Assembly (NCBI GenBank): GCA_950022655.1
Contig: OX465589.1
Location: 26,651,626-26,715,625 of the forward strand
Source of the DNA: Alentia gelatinosa
Lineage: Eukaryota > Annelida > Polychaeta > Phyllodocida > Polynoidae
DNA length: 64,000 nucleotides
Direction: 5' to 3'
In this document: piece after piece, positions 45,601 through 57,697 of the stretch
How the letters are laid out: each line of letters opens with the position of its first letter
Position numbering within the stretch: position 1 is the stretch's first letter
Notes under the pieces: generated by a model
Told to the model about the DNA's origin: nothing
Database searches by the model: none
Seen by the model: the letters and a program-made list of their open reading frames with translations, nothing else
Translations under genes and position numbers: made by a program

Positions 45601-48600
45601 TTCGCTAGCACCATGAGCTGACCGTCTATCTGTGTCCTGGGGGGCCGTGGCGTGGGAGGGGTCTGTCCGGTACGAGCCCGAGCCGATGGGACCGGACCTC
45701 TCTGAGTGACTGTGACCAGCTCCCGACACTTATACCAAGGTGCGAGCTGCTCACCAACTGCCCACCTTCGGCTCATCATCATACTGCACTCCGCAGAGCG
45801 CCCAGTGGGCGGCTCAGAGGACAGTGGTGCCCGTGAGGTGACCCATGTAAGGGGAAGGAAATGAGGGACATTTTTTGGCGTGGTCAGTTTGAGTTGAAAT
45901 TGAGCTGAAATGTAGAAATTGGGAAGAATGGAGATAATTTTGATTGGATTGTGAATTTGGGTGGGTTGGGGGTGGGAGGGGACCGTTGTACTGGAGGGTG
46001 ACTCACCTTGTGGAGTGTGGGTGGGATACGTGTGTGGGAGGGTGGGGGTGAGGGAGGGGGGGGGGGGTTAGTCACACATGCTCACACATGGTAGAGTCGT
46101 AGTAAGGCACACAGCCCGCCGCCTCTCAACATGCGCAACACGTGTCCAGCATTCTCTCCAAGCCCAGCATAGAAAGATTTGTATCATATTTTTTTGGGGT
46201 TGATTTCTGTAAAGGTAACATCGATGTGTCCCTATTGTGAATATTTTGTTTAGTGTATGTTGATCAGGTTTATGCATACAACATGTCATACTTAATCATA
46301 TTGCGTTGTGATGCATTCCTCATTATTTAAGTCCTCAGTATACGAGTTGACACATCCCCAACCACCGTATATGGTTATGTTGTTTGATATGGTTACCAAC
46401 GATGACTGATTTTTTTATAATTTCCAAAGTAAACAACCATGTGTCAACGTGGAGATTATTTATACATACTCTGTCGTTAAATGAAGATTATTTCAATATT
46501 TGTAGAATTTTCAGATTTTCTTTCTACTTTTCAGATGAATGCTTCCGTTATTAGTTTAAATTCAGGACACCGAATACATAAAAATATATGAATATAAATG
46601 TTTATGGATATGCATTTTCAGATATACACAGAGTTTTATCTTGGTGACCCATTCGCTTATAATAATATATAATATCCTGATGTTTTTCCCCACAATGACA
46701 AAATTTCTAATCAGAGTTTATTTTCCGGCTTACTACAGAGGTGTTGTAGCCACGTCTCACTAATTTTTAAAATTTCTAACCAGAGAGTATGCCATATACG
46801 AGGCGTAGATAATATCTCAAACACAGCCCACTGACACGACCACTATACTATAAAATTTCAAACCAGAGAGTATATTTTTGTTATGCAGATTTGAGTTACA
46901 GTTTTGTTTTCAATCTGTGTCTACATCATGCTCATGACATCTTGGACGTTAGTCTGATTAGATGTAAATTAAAGACTCCCTCCTCTATTTTCAGTGGTGT
47001 TAGTATAGGAATGGAGCCGTGGGAAATGCTACGGACAGTGACACCGATGCCTCACCTGAAGTTTGCCAGTATGAACACATTATCGAGAAGGTAGGTACAT
47101 GTATGCACGCGGCAAAGGATGGGGGTCTCTCAGAAGTTGGTGGTCTAGCGGGAAAAAAGAAATGTCGTAGCAAGTAGGAAGAGAGTGTAATCATAATCTA
47201 ACGTAAACAGTGTATACGCGATGCACAAACGATTGAGTTCCAAGACGATCTTTCATGTGTATAGAGGATAAAACAGTATTCGAATTCGAAAAAGTTTGCT
47301 GTTGTATGTACATTTTTGATAGACAGGCAGCATTATCCTATAAAACTACGCCCCTAAAGTAGTCGGTGACTGAGAATATTACAACATGACCAAATAATTC
47401 AATATGTAGAGTAATTTTTAACTGATAAAATTGATAGTTTTTTATTCTATAAAAAAGTTTGCCGAAATCTGTGCAATGTTTGAGATTCACAAATCGTATG
47501 ATTCTCAAATCAGTGACCAATATATTTTCTAAAAAAAACGTTTTTAGTTGTATGAATTGTTTATGCCTATAACAACCCACCCATCCCTGACCAGGACTTA
47601 ACGCCTTTTATAGCTGAAAAGAAAGATCACTAAGGCCACTAAAAAAAAAAAAATTGTTTCTCATCACCAAGCCATGAAAAATATGACGAGGGCGCTTTTT
47701 TTTTTTTTTTTGCTATATCAAAGATGGCAGACATACAGTAAAACCCTGCATAAGCGGCCACCCTCCAATCCGGGCCAAAGTGACTGCTTACGCGGGGTGT
47801 CTGCTGACGCGGGGTTTCCAGATTTTTACTGGCTATACATTTAATGCATCTCTGACATCAGGAGCTTTAATTTGATACTAAATACACATACCTTTCATAA
47901 TTTCTATCAAGGTTCATCTATTTAAAAAAAAAAAAAAAAAAATCTTCTAAAATCTTTTTTCTGATGCGCGCGGTGATGAGAAACAAGTTTTTTTTTTTAA
48001 GTGGCCTAAGCAATTCTCATAGAAGCACGTTTATCTGCAAAGTAACTGTTCGAAACTGTCAAGCGATGGCGTAAACTCTCCCGCTTCTGACAGCTCCGTG
48101 ATGCGGTAGCTGCCGACTGATACCGAGATTCTAATTGCGTGTATTTGATGATGCTTGGCAGTAAATTGTCGTGGACAAACCTGGCGGGTCTCTTGTCGCA
48201 GACGACACGGCGTCATAGTGAGGGCGGCGTCCACTACACGGCGCTGAGCGGCCTCGTTGTGGCGCGAGGGGATACAGTTGGTGACTTCGTCGTCCACAAG
48301 AGGGCAGTGCAAGACAAGATCCAAGCTGCCTACAACTTCGTCTCATGGAACCCTTTCCCCATTGATTGCTGGACAGGTTGGTATAGATTGACTAGAAATC
48401 GTTTTATTCAAGGGAGGCACTTTAAACGTATTAGTATAGACTAGAAAATATTAAGAAAGATATCGTGCAACTCTAAATAAAGATAGAAGCAGGGCTATTT
48501 TGGAAAAAAACCTTTTACAGTCTATCCAAAATTATGATAAATGTATGATATACAACTGATCCAGCCCTGAAGAAGGCGACACCCCCGGCCGAAACGCCGG

Positions 48601-50190
48601 AAACTGGACTATAGTTATCACAAACAATACAAATTGACCGATGTAACAACAAGTGTCAACATTAAAAATTGGACAACAAGTTAAGTTTGATGCGTGGTTT
48701 GTTGGTTTCACACCACACATGTATAATGTACCTGTTATGATTATACATACTTATACTTTATGCAGTGTGGGAAGGTCAATGGTAGATTTGGGCTACGTCA
48801 ACCTTTAAGAGCAGGCCGTGATCCTGTACGCTGTACGCTCCAGTCTCCTGTGTCCGGACTAATACTTCTCAATTTACAGGTAAACATAACCATGTGGGAT
48901 CACGTGACACGGCCAGCCTCACGGTCTGCACCAACTACAGTAGTATAGTGGACCACGTAGAGACTATACTGACAGGGGCTCGACAGAAATACGATGTTGG
49001 CGCTTATCTACACTGGTACTGGAAACACGGCTGTGAACAGGTATGGCTTGTAATGCCACAAGTGTGACTATTATTTCTGGTTTTATCTCACCCCAGATAT
49101 TTTTTCTCCATAGGCTTAACATTGGGAACTCGAATCTAACGCCCATGAGATATTTAGGAAAAATATCCAATGGGGGATTAAGTCACAAATGTTAGCCCAT
49201 TAGTCAATGTAAAGGGTGAGATAAATTCAGAAACCTATTCAAGTTTAGGGTCACAGCTCAATCCCATCTCGTTTGAATCGCTACATAATTCACGCGGCTT
49301 CGCCTTGTGAATTACTACGCGATACAAACGAGATGGGATACAAGCCTTGACCCTAAACTTTCATGGGTTTCCTCTATAGTACTCATCTTTTTTATGACTA
49401 GTGTGAATATGCTATCCTATTGCACGAGTGAGAATAGAATATAGCTCTTAGGTGAAAACAACTGCATTGTATGTTGAATAAAGAAACTTGATTACATAGT
49501 TGTTAAACAGATATCAATGGTTCAAATTATTATTATTATTTTTTTTTTTTTTCAATGGTTCAGTTTTAAAACGTTTCTTCATACATTTGCAATCTAATCA
49601 TTACTGACCTGGCAATATTGGGTGATGTTCAGGAGTTTTATTATGATTTCAAAGAATATATCTATGTGTTGTGTTTAATGACACCACATCATTTCAGTTT
49701 CATTCCCATCTACCCACGCCCTTTGCCCCTCCTATACTTATGCTCACAATGTAAAGAGGCAAAGAAGTATCTGTGCCCATATTTACATACTTAACCTGGT
49801 GGGCAGGTACCCCGGTACTGATATTATTAGATACCTTCTGCGAGCGACATCTCATACTTATGAACAAACAAGTCAAACCTTCAAGGTAGAGAGTATGTCC
49901 ACTATAGAAATAGATATTGCTTTCACTATTGAAGTGTGAAATCTCAAATACAAATTACTGGAGGCCACTTGACCCTCTTCTGAAAATTTGTTACTTTTAA
50001 TTTTTTGTCTTGATTATCAATTACGTCACTACAGTCACTACAATAATTGGATTACGGAAATGATCTCGCCCCTGCCCCTATATCTATGTATTGTATTAAC
50101 GCAGTTCATTGCTATTTTCAGGAGGACTTTGAACAGGCATTCAACACACTAACTCAGGTCACAACAGACTACAAAGAAGCAATTTCTTAA
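39624..50190 (+). CDS. Divergent tubulin, probably zeta-tubulin (delta-type alternative)
   Basis: Eleven exons join in phase into about 412 aa: 39624-39718, 40240-40332, 40711-40772, 41296-41371, 41562-41620, 41939-42080, 42768-42938, 46995-47090, 48162-48376, 48880-49040, 50122-50190. Landmarks are the T1 loop GQCGNQIG (9-16), VDSEPKVV, TNWALGYHG, RCDSFSG, the nucleotide-loop signature GGTGSG (124-129, across introns 5), FHNDEV with the nucleotide-contacting Asn, KMNQHIAA with the H7 Asn, PMPHLKF, and C-terminal YLHWYWKHG. There is no acidic C-terminal tail. The T7 segment reads SIGMEPW, without the usual Asn. Alpha, beta and gamma are excluded; CDSFSG and EPKV resemble delta, while the region between exons 2 and 4 does not, so zeta is favoured. 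Such tubulins belong to the centriole/basal-body set. Intron 3 needs a GC donor. A small exon between exons 1 and 2 may be missing, since the family is usually 440-450 aa. AATAAA overlaps the stop. Confidence 0.88.
43104..43360 (+). mobile_element. Hairpin-plus-module element, copy E (intronic)
   Basis: It lies in tubulin intron 7. The hairpin is 43104-43244, with apex stem GATATCAC/GTGATATC around AAAGCGAAGCTGA. The arms share CATATGATTGTTTA-type sequence with copy F at 15403. The module is degenerate at its left border and ends GGGTAGGATAAA, with TTAAGTCTATGG close to it. Confidence 0.78.
43440..43645 (-). pseudogene. Unidentified coding remnant in tubulin intron 7
   Basis: Minus-strand translation gives a protein-like stretch: LADENR, a stop, then EGLELDSKCMKGQVATNKN, then LWKKFHKLCKTMDLDDFIQL, then RGKTKEYQLRCKLCPI and a stop. 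Two runs in the same frame separated by a single stop, with balanced composition, suggest a decayed coding segment. It may be from a transposon or a processed pseudogene. I do not recognise the family; the C-x-x-C near the end could be part of a zinc finger. Confidence 0.4.
44400..44443. repeat. 11-bp tandem repeat (GGGTTACACAC)
   Basis: Four head-to-tail units; the first begins C instead of G. It lies in tubulin intron 7. Confidence 0.92.
45019..45172 (+). CDS. Possible alternative terminal exon of the tubulin gene
   Basis: A strong acceptor (ctctccttccacag) precedes a frame that matches the phase left by tubulin exon 7 and stays open for 50 codons to a TAA at 45170-45172 (FSFTSPLQAKGRGEAG ... 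VKMGTS). It has no tubulin homology, and the exon 7-exon 8 join is better supported by alignment with the tubulin fold. If used, it would give a truncated product. A chance open frame is quite possible. Confidence 0.2.
49081..49371 (-). mobile_element. Hairpin-plus-module element, copy G (intronic, inverted)
   Basis: It lies in tubulin intron 10, starting 40 bp after exon 10. The module is bounded by TTTTATCTCACCCC (49081-49094) and GGGTGAGATAAA (49213-49224) and contains CCATAGGCTTAACATT, the complement of the family's TTAAGCCTATGG motif. The hairpin spans 49230-49371; its apex is TAATTCAC, GCGGCTTCGCCTT, GTGAATTA. The arms (CCCATCTCGTTTG) are unrelated to those of the other copies. Confidence 0.82.
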
Positions 50191-50194
50191 TAAA

Positions 50195-50920
50195 CTGATC
50201 CTACCGATAAGCTATTTATATTTTTATAGTTCTGGTACCTGTATTTTATTTGTATATAGCAGACATTATGTAATTATATTGGCTTCGTTTCATATATACG
50301 TATGTGATGGTGATACCTTTTTCTAAAAAATAATTTGTATAGACTAGAATGTATTATATACAGATTTCGCAATACAATTTGGAAAATTAAAAGAAATGAA
50401 ATATTGAGATGTATATATTCGTTTTTCTTTTTTCTAAGAAAAATATAACCTAACTTTTAGAGTTAAAGCACTTTTAAAAATCAAACGTTTTTATAAACGG
50501 TTCAATGATGACTCATTTGAAAGAAGTGGAATATGCTAGGTCAAATGTATATTTACTCTGATATTCATGTAATTTTACTATACTAGGAGTGGGGTAATAT
50601 TAATACTGTGGACGCTCACCTAATGACCTCGTGGTGGTTCCCCGGACATTTTGAGTCAGTCTCAAACTTCTCTCTATCATGTTTACAAAACGCTCAGTAT
50701 TACGACCACCTCGCTTAACGGCCACATATTTGAAGACCAAAGTTTCAAATTGACTCGAACATGACCAGATGTGTCTGTGGCCATAATCTAAACACTTCCC
50801 TAGGTAAAGCGACCACCTTGCTATTGCGACCAATTTTAGCCCAGTCCCTAAGGTAGTCGTAATAGCGTCGTTTTCGTAGCATATCAACACAAAGTCCACT
50901 GGACTGCCTCTTCAAGGTCA
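50195..50920. other. Downstream region of the tubulin gene
   Basis: AT-rich 3' flank. AATAAA at 50189-50194 overlaps the stop codon; other A-rich signals follow near 50325-50400. No gene is supported; the minus-strand frame at 50600-50899 lacks protein features. Confidence 0.45.
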
Positions 50921-50924
50921 CTCT

Positions 50925-51100
50925 GTGTGGGTCCGACCCGACCTGACTTGTCCAACCAAGCCGGCCTGGTCCAGGCCAACTGGTTGTTTAGCCCAGATGA
51001 ACCTGGTCCGCCCTGACTGTCGGTCTGGTCGGGTCCAGCCCAACTGCACGTCTGGTCCAAACAATGCTACCCAACCGACCCGGTCTGACCCAACATACTA
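50925..51100. repeat. Degenerate CCGACC/GGTCCGG-type tandem
   Basis: About 175 bp made of variants of GGTCYRRCCYRACC and its relatives (GGGTCCGACCCGACCTGAC, CCTGGTCCAGGCCAACTGG, GGTCTGGTCGGGTCCAGCCC). The period is irregular, about 6-20 bp. It abuts the MITE at 51104. Confidence 0.65.
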
Positions 51101-51103
51101 AAA

Positions 51104-51526
51104 CAGGGTTCGTACATAGACAGCCCAATGAAATTCCAGGCTTTTTCCAGGCTCTAATATTTTTTGTCCAGGCACAACTGGGCAGTTTTTAAGACCATGT
51201 CTGATTCATCACCAAATTTAGCTAACATTTTCTTTGTCTTCCCTATTACCTATGGAATTTCAGTGGTTTTAGGATAGATATCTTCAAAATTCTATACATG
51301 GTAAAATAAAGGATTTTTGAACTATTTTATCCAAGTCACTAATATTTCATAAGCAGCAAGGTATCGTAGTTAAGGATAGCTAATAATGACCAGAATTTCA
51401 TAGCCTAAAATAATCGCCTTTATGCAAAGCCAAATTTTCCAGACTCTTCCAGAATTCCAGGCTTTTCCAGGCCTGTAAAACCCAAAAGCATAATTCCAGG
51501 CTTTTCCAGGATCTGTATCAACCCTG
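51104..51526. mobile_element. CAGGGTTCGTA MITE, copy 2
   Basis: A second copy of 33615-34051, in the same orientation, with the same AATTCCAGGC-rich subterminal segments and shared core (GTGGTTTTAGGATAGATAT near 51263 against GTGGTTTTGGATAGATAT). It ends AACCCTG at 51526. The flanks share CTAAA (left CTAAAA, right CTAAAT). Confidence 0.78.
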
Positions 51527-51529
51527 CTA

Positions 51530-54500
51530 AATTGACCTGGTCAAACTTGTCCAACCAGCCTTTTTCGGTTATGGGGTTAATGAAGTTCTAATGTTGATTT
51601 TAAAGTATGTTGACAAAACGAAGCTCATTTTGGTTCACACTTGGAATAGGTGAAAATCCAAGAGATTTGGGTAGATTTTCCCTTAAAAGTTCTAATGACT
51701 GAAGAATAATCAACAACACTATAAGTATTCAACTTTTTATTTTCCACTCACTTTCAGTAACAGCGGGGACAAAAAAAAAATCAAGCGTTAAGCTCCTACA
51801 AGGGGCGTTCATGCACGTGCCGCCACGCTCGTACCCCCAGGGGCTAAAAATCTCAGACTTCCGCCCAGTCATATCCACATCGCACCATAGGTGAGCGATG
51901 GAAGAATTATGCATCAGAATGTCTCCAGTCTCTATTAACATACAGGACGCTTCACGCTCTACGACAGGTAGCCTGGAAGCCTGGCCTAGTTAGACTATAG
52001 GCCAGGTAACGGGTTCCATTTTTACAGTGCATTATTGGTAACGCCTCCTGGTTCCCCGGTAGTCCGCTAGAGGGCTCGGCGGAACTAGGTGTATGACAAG
52101 CGGATACCAGCCATACCACATGCTGGTTCCTGGGGTATCCCCTAGTCACAGGCGGGCACCAGCCAAGGTTGAAGGTCATGCCTGTGGAACCCGTTACCTG
52201 CCCCTTATTCATATGGGCAGGGAACCAGTCTATACGACAGGTTGGTCTCACGAGGACGACGCATGCGCACTGAGGGATGAGGATGCAGAGGGTGTGGGGA
52301 GAGCTGGCTGGTACCCTGGACTCTCCCATGTAGGTGCCAGGCGAGGTAGGGTACCAGTCAGGAAACAGGAGCGGCAACAAAGAGTCATCCTCGGTTAAAT
52401 GTCCTTCTAAAAATTAATCTAATATATAATCTTTAACATCGTACCCTGGGGACCCATACACGGGTCCCTCCATAAAATAAATTATATAAAAGACATGAAT
52501 GATTATAATGACGAGAGACAATTGGGCGGGCAAGGGAAAGTATTCATAATAGCTTCTTCTTCTGATAGGTTTGGGTGATGTCCCGTAATAGATGTTCACA
52601 CAGAGCAAAAAACTTAACCTACAAGTCATGCCGAGGCAATTTTTGTGCGTATTTTTTTCTTTAGCTTCAACGTCTCATTTCTGGACATGGCAACGATGTT
52701 ATTGGTCTGAAATTCTCAATCGTGTAAATCTTTCAACCATTTTAACCTAAGGACATAGAAACTGTCTTGGGAAACCACTATTATAATATCAAACTGGTGT
52801 TAAGATAGCATATACTAACAGGATGATGAAATTTACAAATTAAAACATGCCTTCCAATCACAACGACGGCTGCAATGATAGTGGAGTAAATGTGACTAAC
52901 ATAGCACCCTAAAAAGTCAGTACTGGCTTGTGTTTACGGAAGGAGGGTTAGCTATATGTATAAGTGTATACTTGTGTATTCATATGTATATATACACAAC
53001 AGGAACAATATGTATACTTATGTAATATTGGCAAGCTCACTAATGCTAGCTAACTGTATACAGAGACAGGCACACACGCACAACATGTAAAACATTCTGT
53101 CACACGCACAACTCGTCATTGATCCAGACTGGAACATACTCTGCCACAAGGCCCCTTTTCTATTTCACTCTTCCCCTGCTTTCAATGTAAACCTTCCCCA
53201 ATTATGTAAACGTGTAGGAAAGAAAGAATAACAAGATGACATTTAGCTGGTACAAGTGGTACACGGTTCTTCCTCCTCGGTATTTCTATATTGAAGGACA
53301 GGTCTCAGGGAAGGGATTAACTATTTTTGTTGTGTTGGAGGGGAAGGGTTGAAACAACCACATTTACCAAATAATAACCTCCATACTCCGGGATGTCAGT
53401 TGGGGTCAGTAAAAAAACAAGGAAATATTTTTCATGGCAATACAGCAATTGTTATGTTCATTTTACACAAGGAAAAGAGAATTTCACATTTAAAAATGAA
53501 AACACTGATTTCCTTGGAAACAATGAGAACTGACATCCCTGCTCGGATACTTAAGTTGTTTGTGTAGAGGGGTGGGGGCGAGAGGAGGTGTGCGGTTCGA
53601 ATTCAGACGTATACTGTAGGTGCCAAAAATACCTAACTGACCAATTCAGAGCGAACACTTAACAACTTTTAGACGGGCATTGAGTCAAATAATCGGAGGG
53701 GAGGGATATAGTGAATAGGGCTGAATGACAACTTCTGCCCTTGGATTGAGTACTTGTACAGGGATTAGTAACCTCCCAAAAAGGCCAGAACCGACCCTCT
53801 TGTGAGGAGTACTGATCAAGGTCTAACCTAGGTATTTGTGCTATTTACCAAGCATATCAAACCTGTCCATCTCCACAAAACATCTTGCCTGACAACAAAC
53901 CTAGGGCAAGAACGTTACTGAATGATCAACTTATTGCTAGAAGCTCTATTTGTATCAGATCGGGCTTTTATAGACAAAAACAAATGAAGGGTTCAAAGTG
54001 TTTACGACAATCAAGAGGGCTGGCTGTGTGAACCTGGCACCAGACTTCAAGGCAACTTTTACTCTTTGTAATCCTTTCACGGCGTTTTTACACACATCAT
54101 CCTAGATGAAAAACAATACTACTTGTTGTTGCCTGCTGCAAGAGCCGAGCGCAAGCAACAGTTGAAATGTATAGAAAACTGGTAGGGAATCTAACTAAGT
54201 TGTCGCTAGTCGAGGCCCAAAATGTGATGGGGTGTGTAATTCATGTAGCCTAGTAAGTGTATAGATCTATGGCTGCTTTATCACTACTTATAATTATATG
54301 AGACTTACTGTCACCTGATGAGGAAAAGTATTTAGTTATAGACGGGCCAGGGGTGGGTCAACCTTCAGTAGGCTGGGTAGTGTACATCGGACGTTCTAGA
54401 ACCAGGCCAGTCTTATTTTGACTGGGAAAAGACCAGAGGATTCTATCATGGTGCTAAGATCAACCAGTGATGTGAAACATTAATGGTGACAATGGTGATT

Positions 54501-57500
54501 ATCAATTCAGCATGTAATCTAAGGGTATGGGGGTTTGGGAACTTGCTGAGCCCAGGGCTACTGAGACTGCTGCCTGATTTTAATGTTACCATGGTTACCC
54601 TGCCTAGTTGCCATGGGAACTCGAGTTTCATCGAGTCCTATACTCCTATATTGAATTCTTCTCTGAGGTATAAAGGAATCATCTTTTGTTCTACATCCAA
54701 CTTTGGAAATACTTTGCCAAATGCTACCCTGATACCAATGACTTGGAATCAATCAACGAACATATATATATCTTCCATACAGCTAGTGGTATTTGGGGGT
54801 TTGGGTCTGCTGTTACCTATAAAATATATAATAACATACAAGCCTAGTATTTTAACCTATGTGGATACAGCTACTGATGTAGAATACTTCATTATATGAA
54901 TACAATAACTATTTGGGGTTTGGTGGGGGTGGGGGTGTTAGTACCTTAAGCTCACCACATACTTATAGTTTACTTCTTATTCGGTCCACCCTCCCACTTT
55001 TTCATATTTTCGAATACCATCACTCAAATTATTCAGTATGGGGAAAACTCATCTGTTTCCGTTAACACTATCGTCACTCTAAGCTATTACTGTATGTCTT
55101 GTCAAAGAGTAGCCTGTAGGGTTCAGTGTATATATACTGTTATGTTACATTGACCAAAAGCGGACTGGTCTTATGTCTATGTCTGAGCATGTATCAACTC
55201 CTTAGTAGATATGGGCGGGCTGTCAAGAGAAGGCTGAGAAGCTGTAAGATTTAGACATGGGTTAATTTCAAGGAAGGAATGACGGCATGGCATGGCATGG
55301 CATATAGATGCAGCCAATGCATAAGATCAAGTAGCGAAGCCTAGACCGTCGTAGACACGGCTAAGGGTGGAATTCTGGAACGTGATAGAAGACGGTCTAA
55401 AGGATGCTGGAAGCCAATCACTAAGAGATGCAGCTAGAGTGCGTGATGTGTCCTTTAGTAACGTGGACTGGGGGAGGGTGAGGTGAGGTAGTTAACTGTG
55501 CTTTAGGACTTGTGTGAATAACAGCCATCAAATGAAAACCATGCTAAAGAGGCGGTATACAGGTTGTATATTCAGCCCATAGGCTATAGGAGAGGTACTT
55601 TTTATGACATTTCCTAGGTTATTCCATAATATTGCTCTGCATACTAACAGCATATGTTTACACTAACACCCCAAATGACCAATTCTTTGGAAGGGTTACA
55701 ATGTTTCAGAGATTGTCAACTTGTTGCATCCCCGATCCGGATGCTACATGATCATTAACGTTGCGATTAGAAACAAAACATAGCATTCCCGACAATAGTG
55801 TCAAGAGATTATCCATAAATCTCTCTATTACTGTAGCCTACACTTGGGTGGACTTTAGGGTGGGGTGGGGGGTAATTTGCACTCATTATATTCACACCTT
55901 ATCGTAAAAGGGTGGACTAAAATATCATAGCCTAATACCTCGGGTCAGCATCATATATACAAGGTATCAACAGAGGCTAGGTACCTGGTTTTGTATATGG
56001 TCACTTCTGGGGAGGAGATATGCTGGTTTATATACCATACAATGATTTCATGTTATAGCTTGAAGGCTCAAAACCAACTCGTGAGAATATAAGTCTGAAT
56101 ATACCCAGCCTTGAAAGTAGCACTCATTATGGTAGTATCTACATTGGCGATATCACTTAAATGAACATACTATTATATACCTTTCTGCTTCACCTTACGT
56201 CAAATACATCATCAGCAACAGAGGCGACAAAATAAGACTACTTTTCTGTCCATAAATAGTTCATAATGACGGTAGCCCAAACACGGGCTAGGTTTCAAAA
56301 GATCCACAAAAAGGCTTCCATCGGTACGAAATGGTGAGAAAGCTTCAATTGTGGTCATGGTTTCTGAACGAACCTATACTAGTTTAAAACAGTGTCCGTT
56401 TAAAATCCCCCACAGGTCAGGTAGTGTCCGTGTTCAGTCATCCATGACTTCTTCATTCACTGACCCTGAGGTGAAGAAAGCGAAGCGCGCCCAAACTGAA
56501 GCATCCGTAATCCAGCACGAAACATGCTCTGCTTGAGGTTTTCTTGTTACTTACTACACAGTGCCTTCTCGAGTTACTCCGGGGGTTGTTTCAATGGTAT
56601 AGGTATATATATATACTGTAATTGTGAAGCCGACTGACACTGGACTGGATCGGTGGCGTACAGGGGGTACCCAACAGCCTTGAGAGCTGATTCTGGACGA
56701 AGCCTGTCGCCGTCTTCCCGTCTGCCCTGACTGGTCACGACTCCCGGAGCTGCAGGATGTGTCACTAGAATGCAGGATGTGAGCAGCAGGACCCAGTGCT
56801 CCTCCTCCGTCCGGGTCTGCAGGCACTTCACCACACCACCACTACCCTCACACCAGAGGTAGTCAAAGAAGACCTTACTGTTGCCACACTGGTGCTAGAC
56901 ACACTGAGCAGTGCACTGCCTAAAAGAAGCTTTGCGAAACAACTCGCACCGAATACTGAAAACTTAACCAGGTAGTCACGTAGTACCTCATATACATACA
57001 CACACGCACACTTGACATGCCTGACATCATCTTCGTGTTAGGACATATTCAGAAACACCGGGAAATGCTGTGTGGTAATTGTTGTTCGGACTGTAGCCAA
57101 AATATCCAACTGCAATGCACGCTAGTGCCGGCAACGGTAACGCCATCTGTGAGCCACAAGGTCCAACGCGGGAGTGCTGACCGGCGAATCTGTCCTGGGT
57201 TCCCGATGCCGTCTTATATAGGGAACTGGGTCACTGCTACATACCTGTGTCATTTCCTGCTCGTATAGTTAGACAGGTTGTGTTCCTCCTCAGTTTCCCT
57301 TTTTGTTTTTCGTCTGAGGTGGAATGAGGAAATCTTGTCCGTGAACGGTAGATGCGCTACCCAAAGATACACACGGTTCACTCGGTCCACTTAGTTCAAG
57401 TTTACTATTTACAGCGTTCCCGCCTGCAGGCTCCTGTGGCGCCACCTCCCGGGCATCACCCATGCCATGCCCTTATAGTGCCCACTTTCAATACTACTTC

Positions 57501-57697
57501 CGGTGGCGCCACCTGCAGGGGAAAACCAGTCTCGTCATGTTCATTTGGCACCATCTATTGAAGGCGCCTGTAGCCATGCAAACAAACTAGACCTGCCGCC
57601 TCATGGCGTCTACGCAAATCTCTAAACTGTCCCTAAAGTTATTTATATCACATAGCGTGGTGCCATTTGTCGGCCATGTCGTGCGAACAGGAGGTGA
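51530..57697. other. Intergenic stretch between tubulin and receptor kinase genes
   Basis: No supported gene in about 6 kb. A perfect 16-bp inverted repeat (CAGGTAACGGGTTCCA at 52003-52018, complement at 52185-52200) brackets a 166-bp GC-richer segment. A (GGCAT)4 run occurs near 55285-55305. The part next to 57697 would be the 3' UTR of the receptor gene. Frames at 56351-56536 and 56554-56834 have no recognisable domains. Confidence 0.45.

Noticed and set aside
46884..46994. Upstream part of the frame overlapping tubulin exon 8
   Set aside because: The TTTTCAG acceptor at 46994 and the phase of exon 7 define the start at 46995.
48139..48161. Upstream part of the frame overlapping tubulin exon 9
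   Set aside because: The exon starts at 48162 after an AG that matches the phase of exon 8; the upstream bases are intron.
54483..54899. 138-codon plus-strand frame
   Set aside because: No motifs, no splice or promoter context; AT-rich intergenic sequence.
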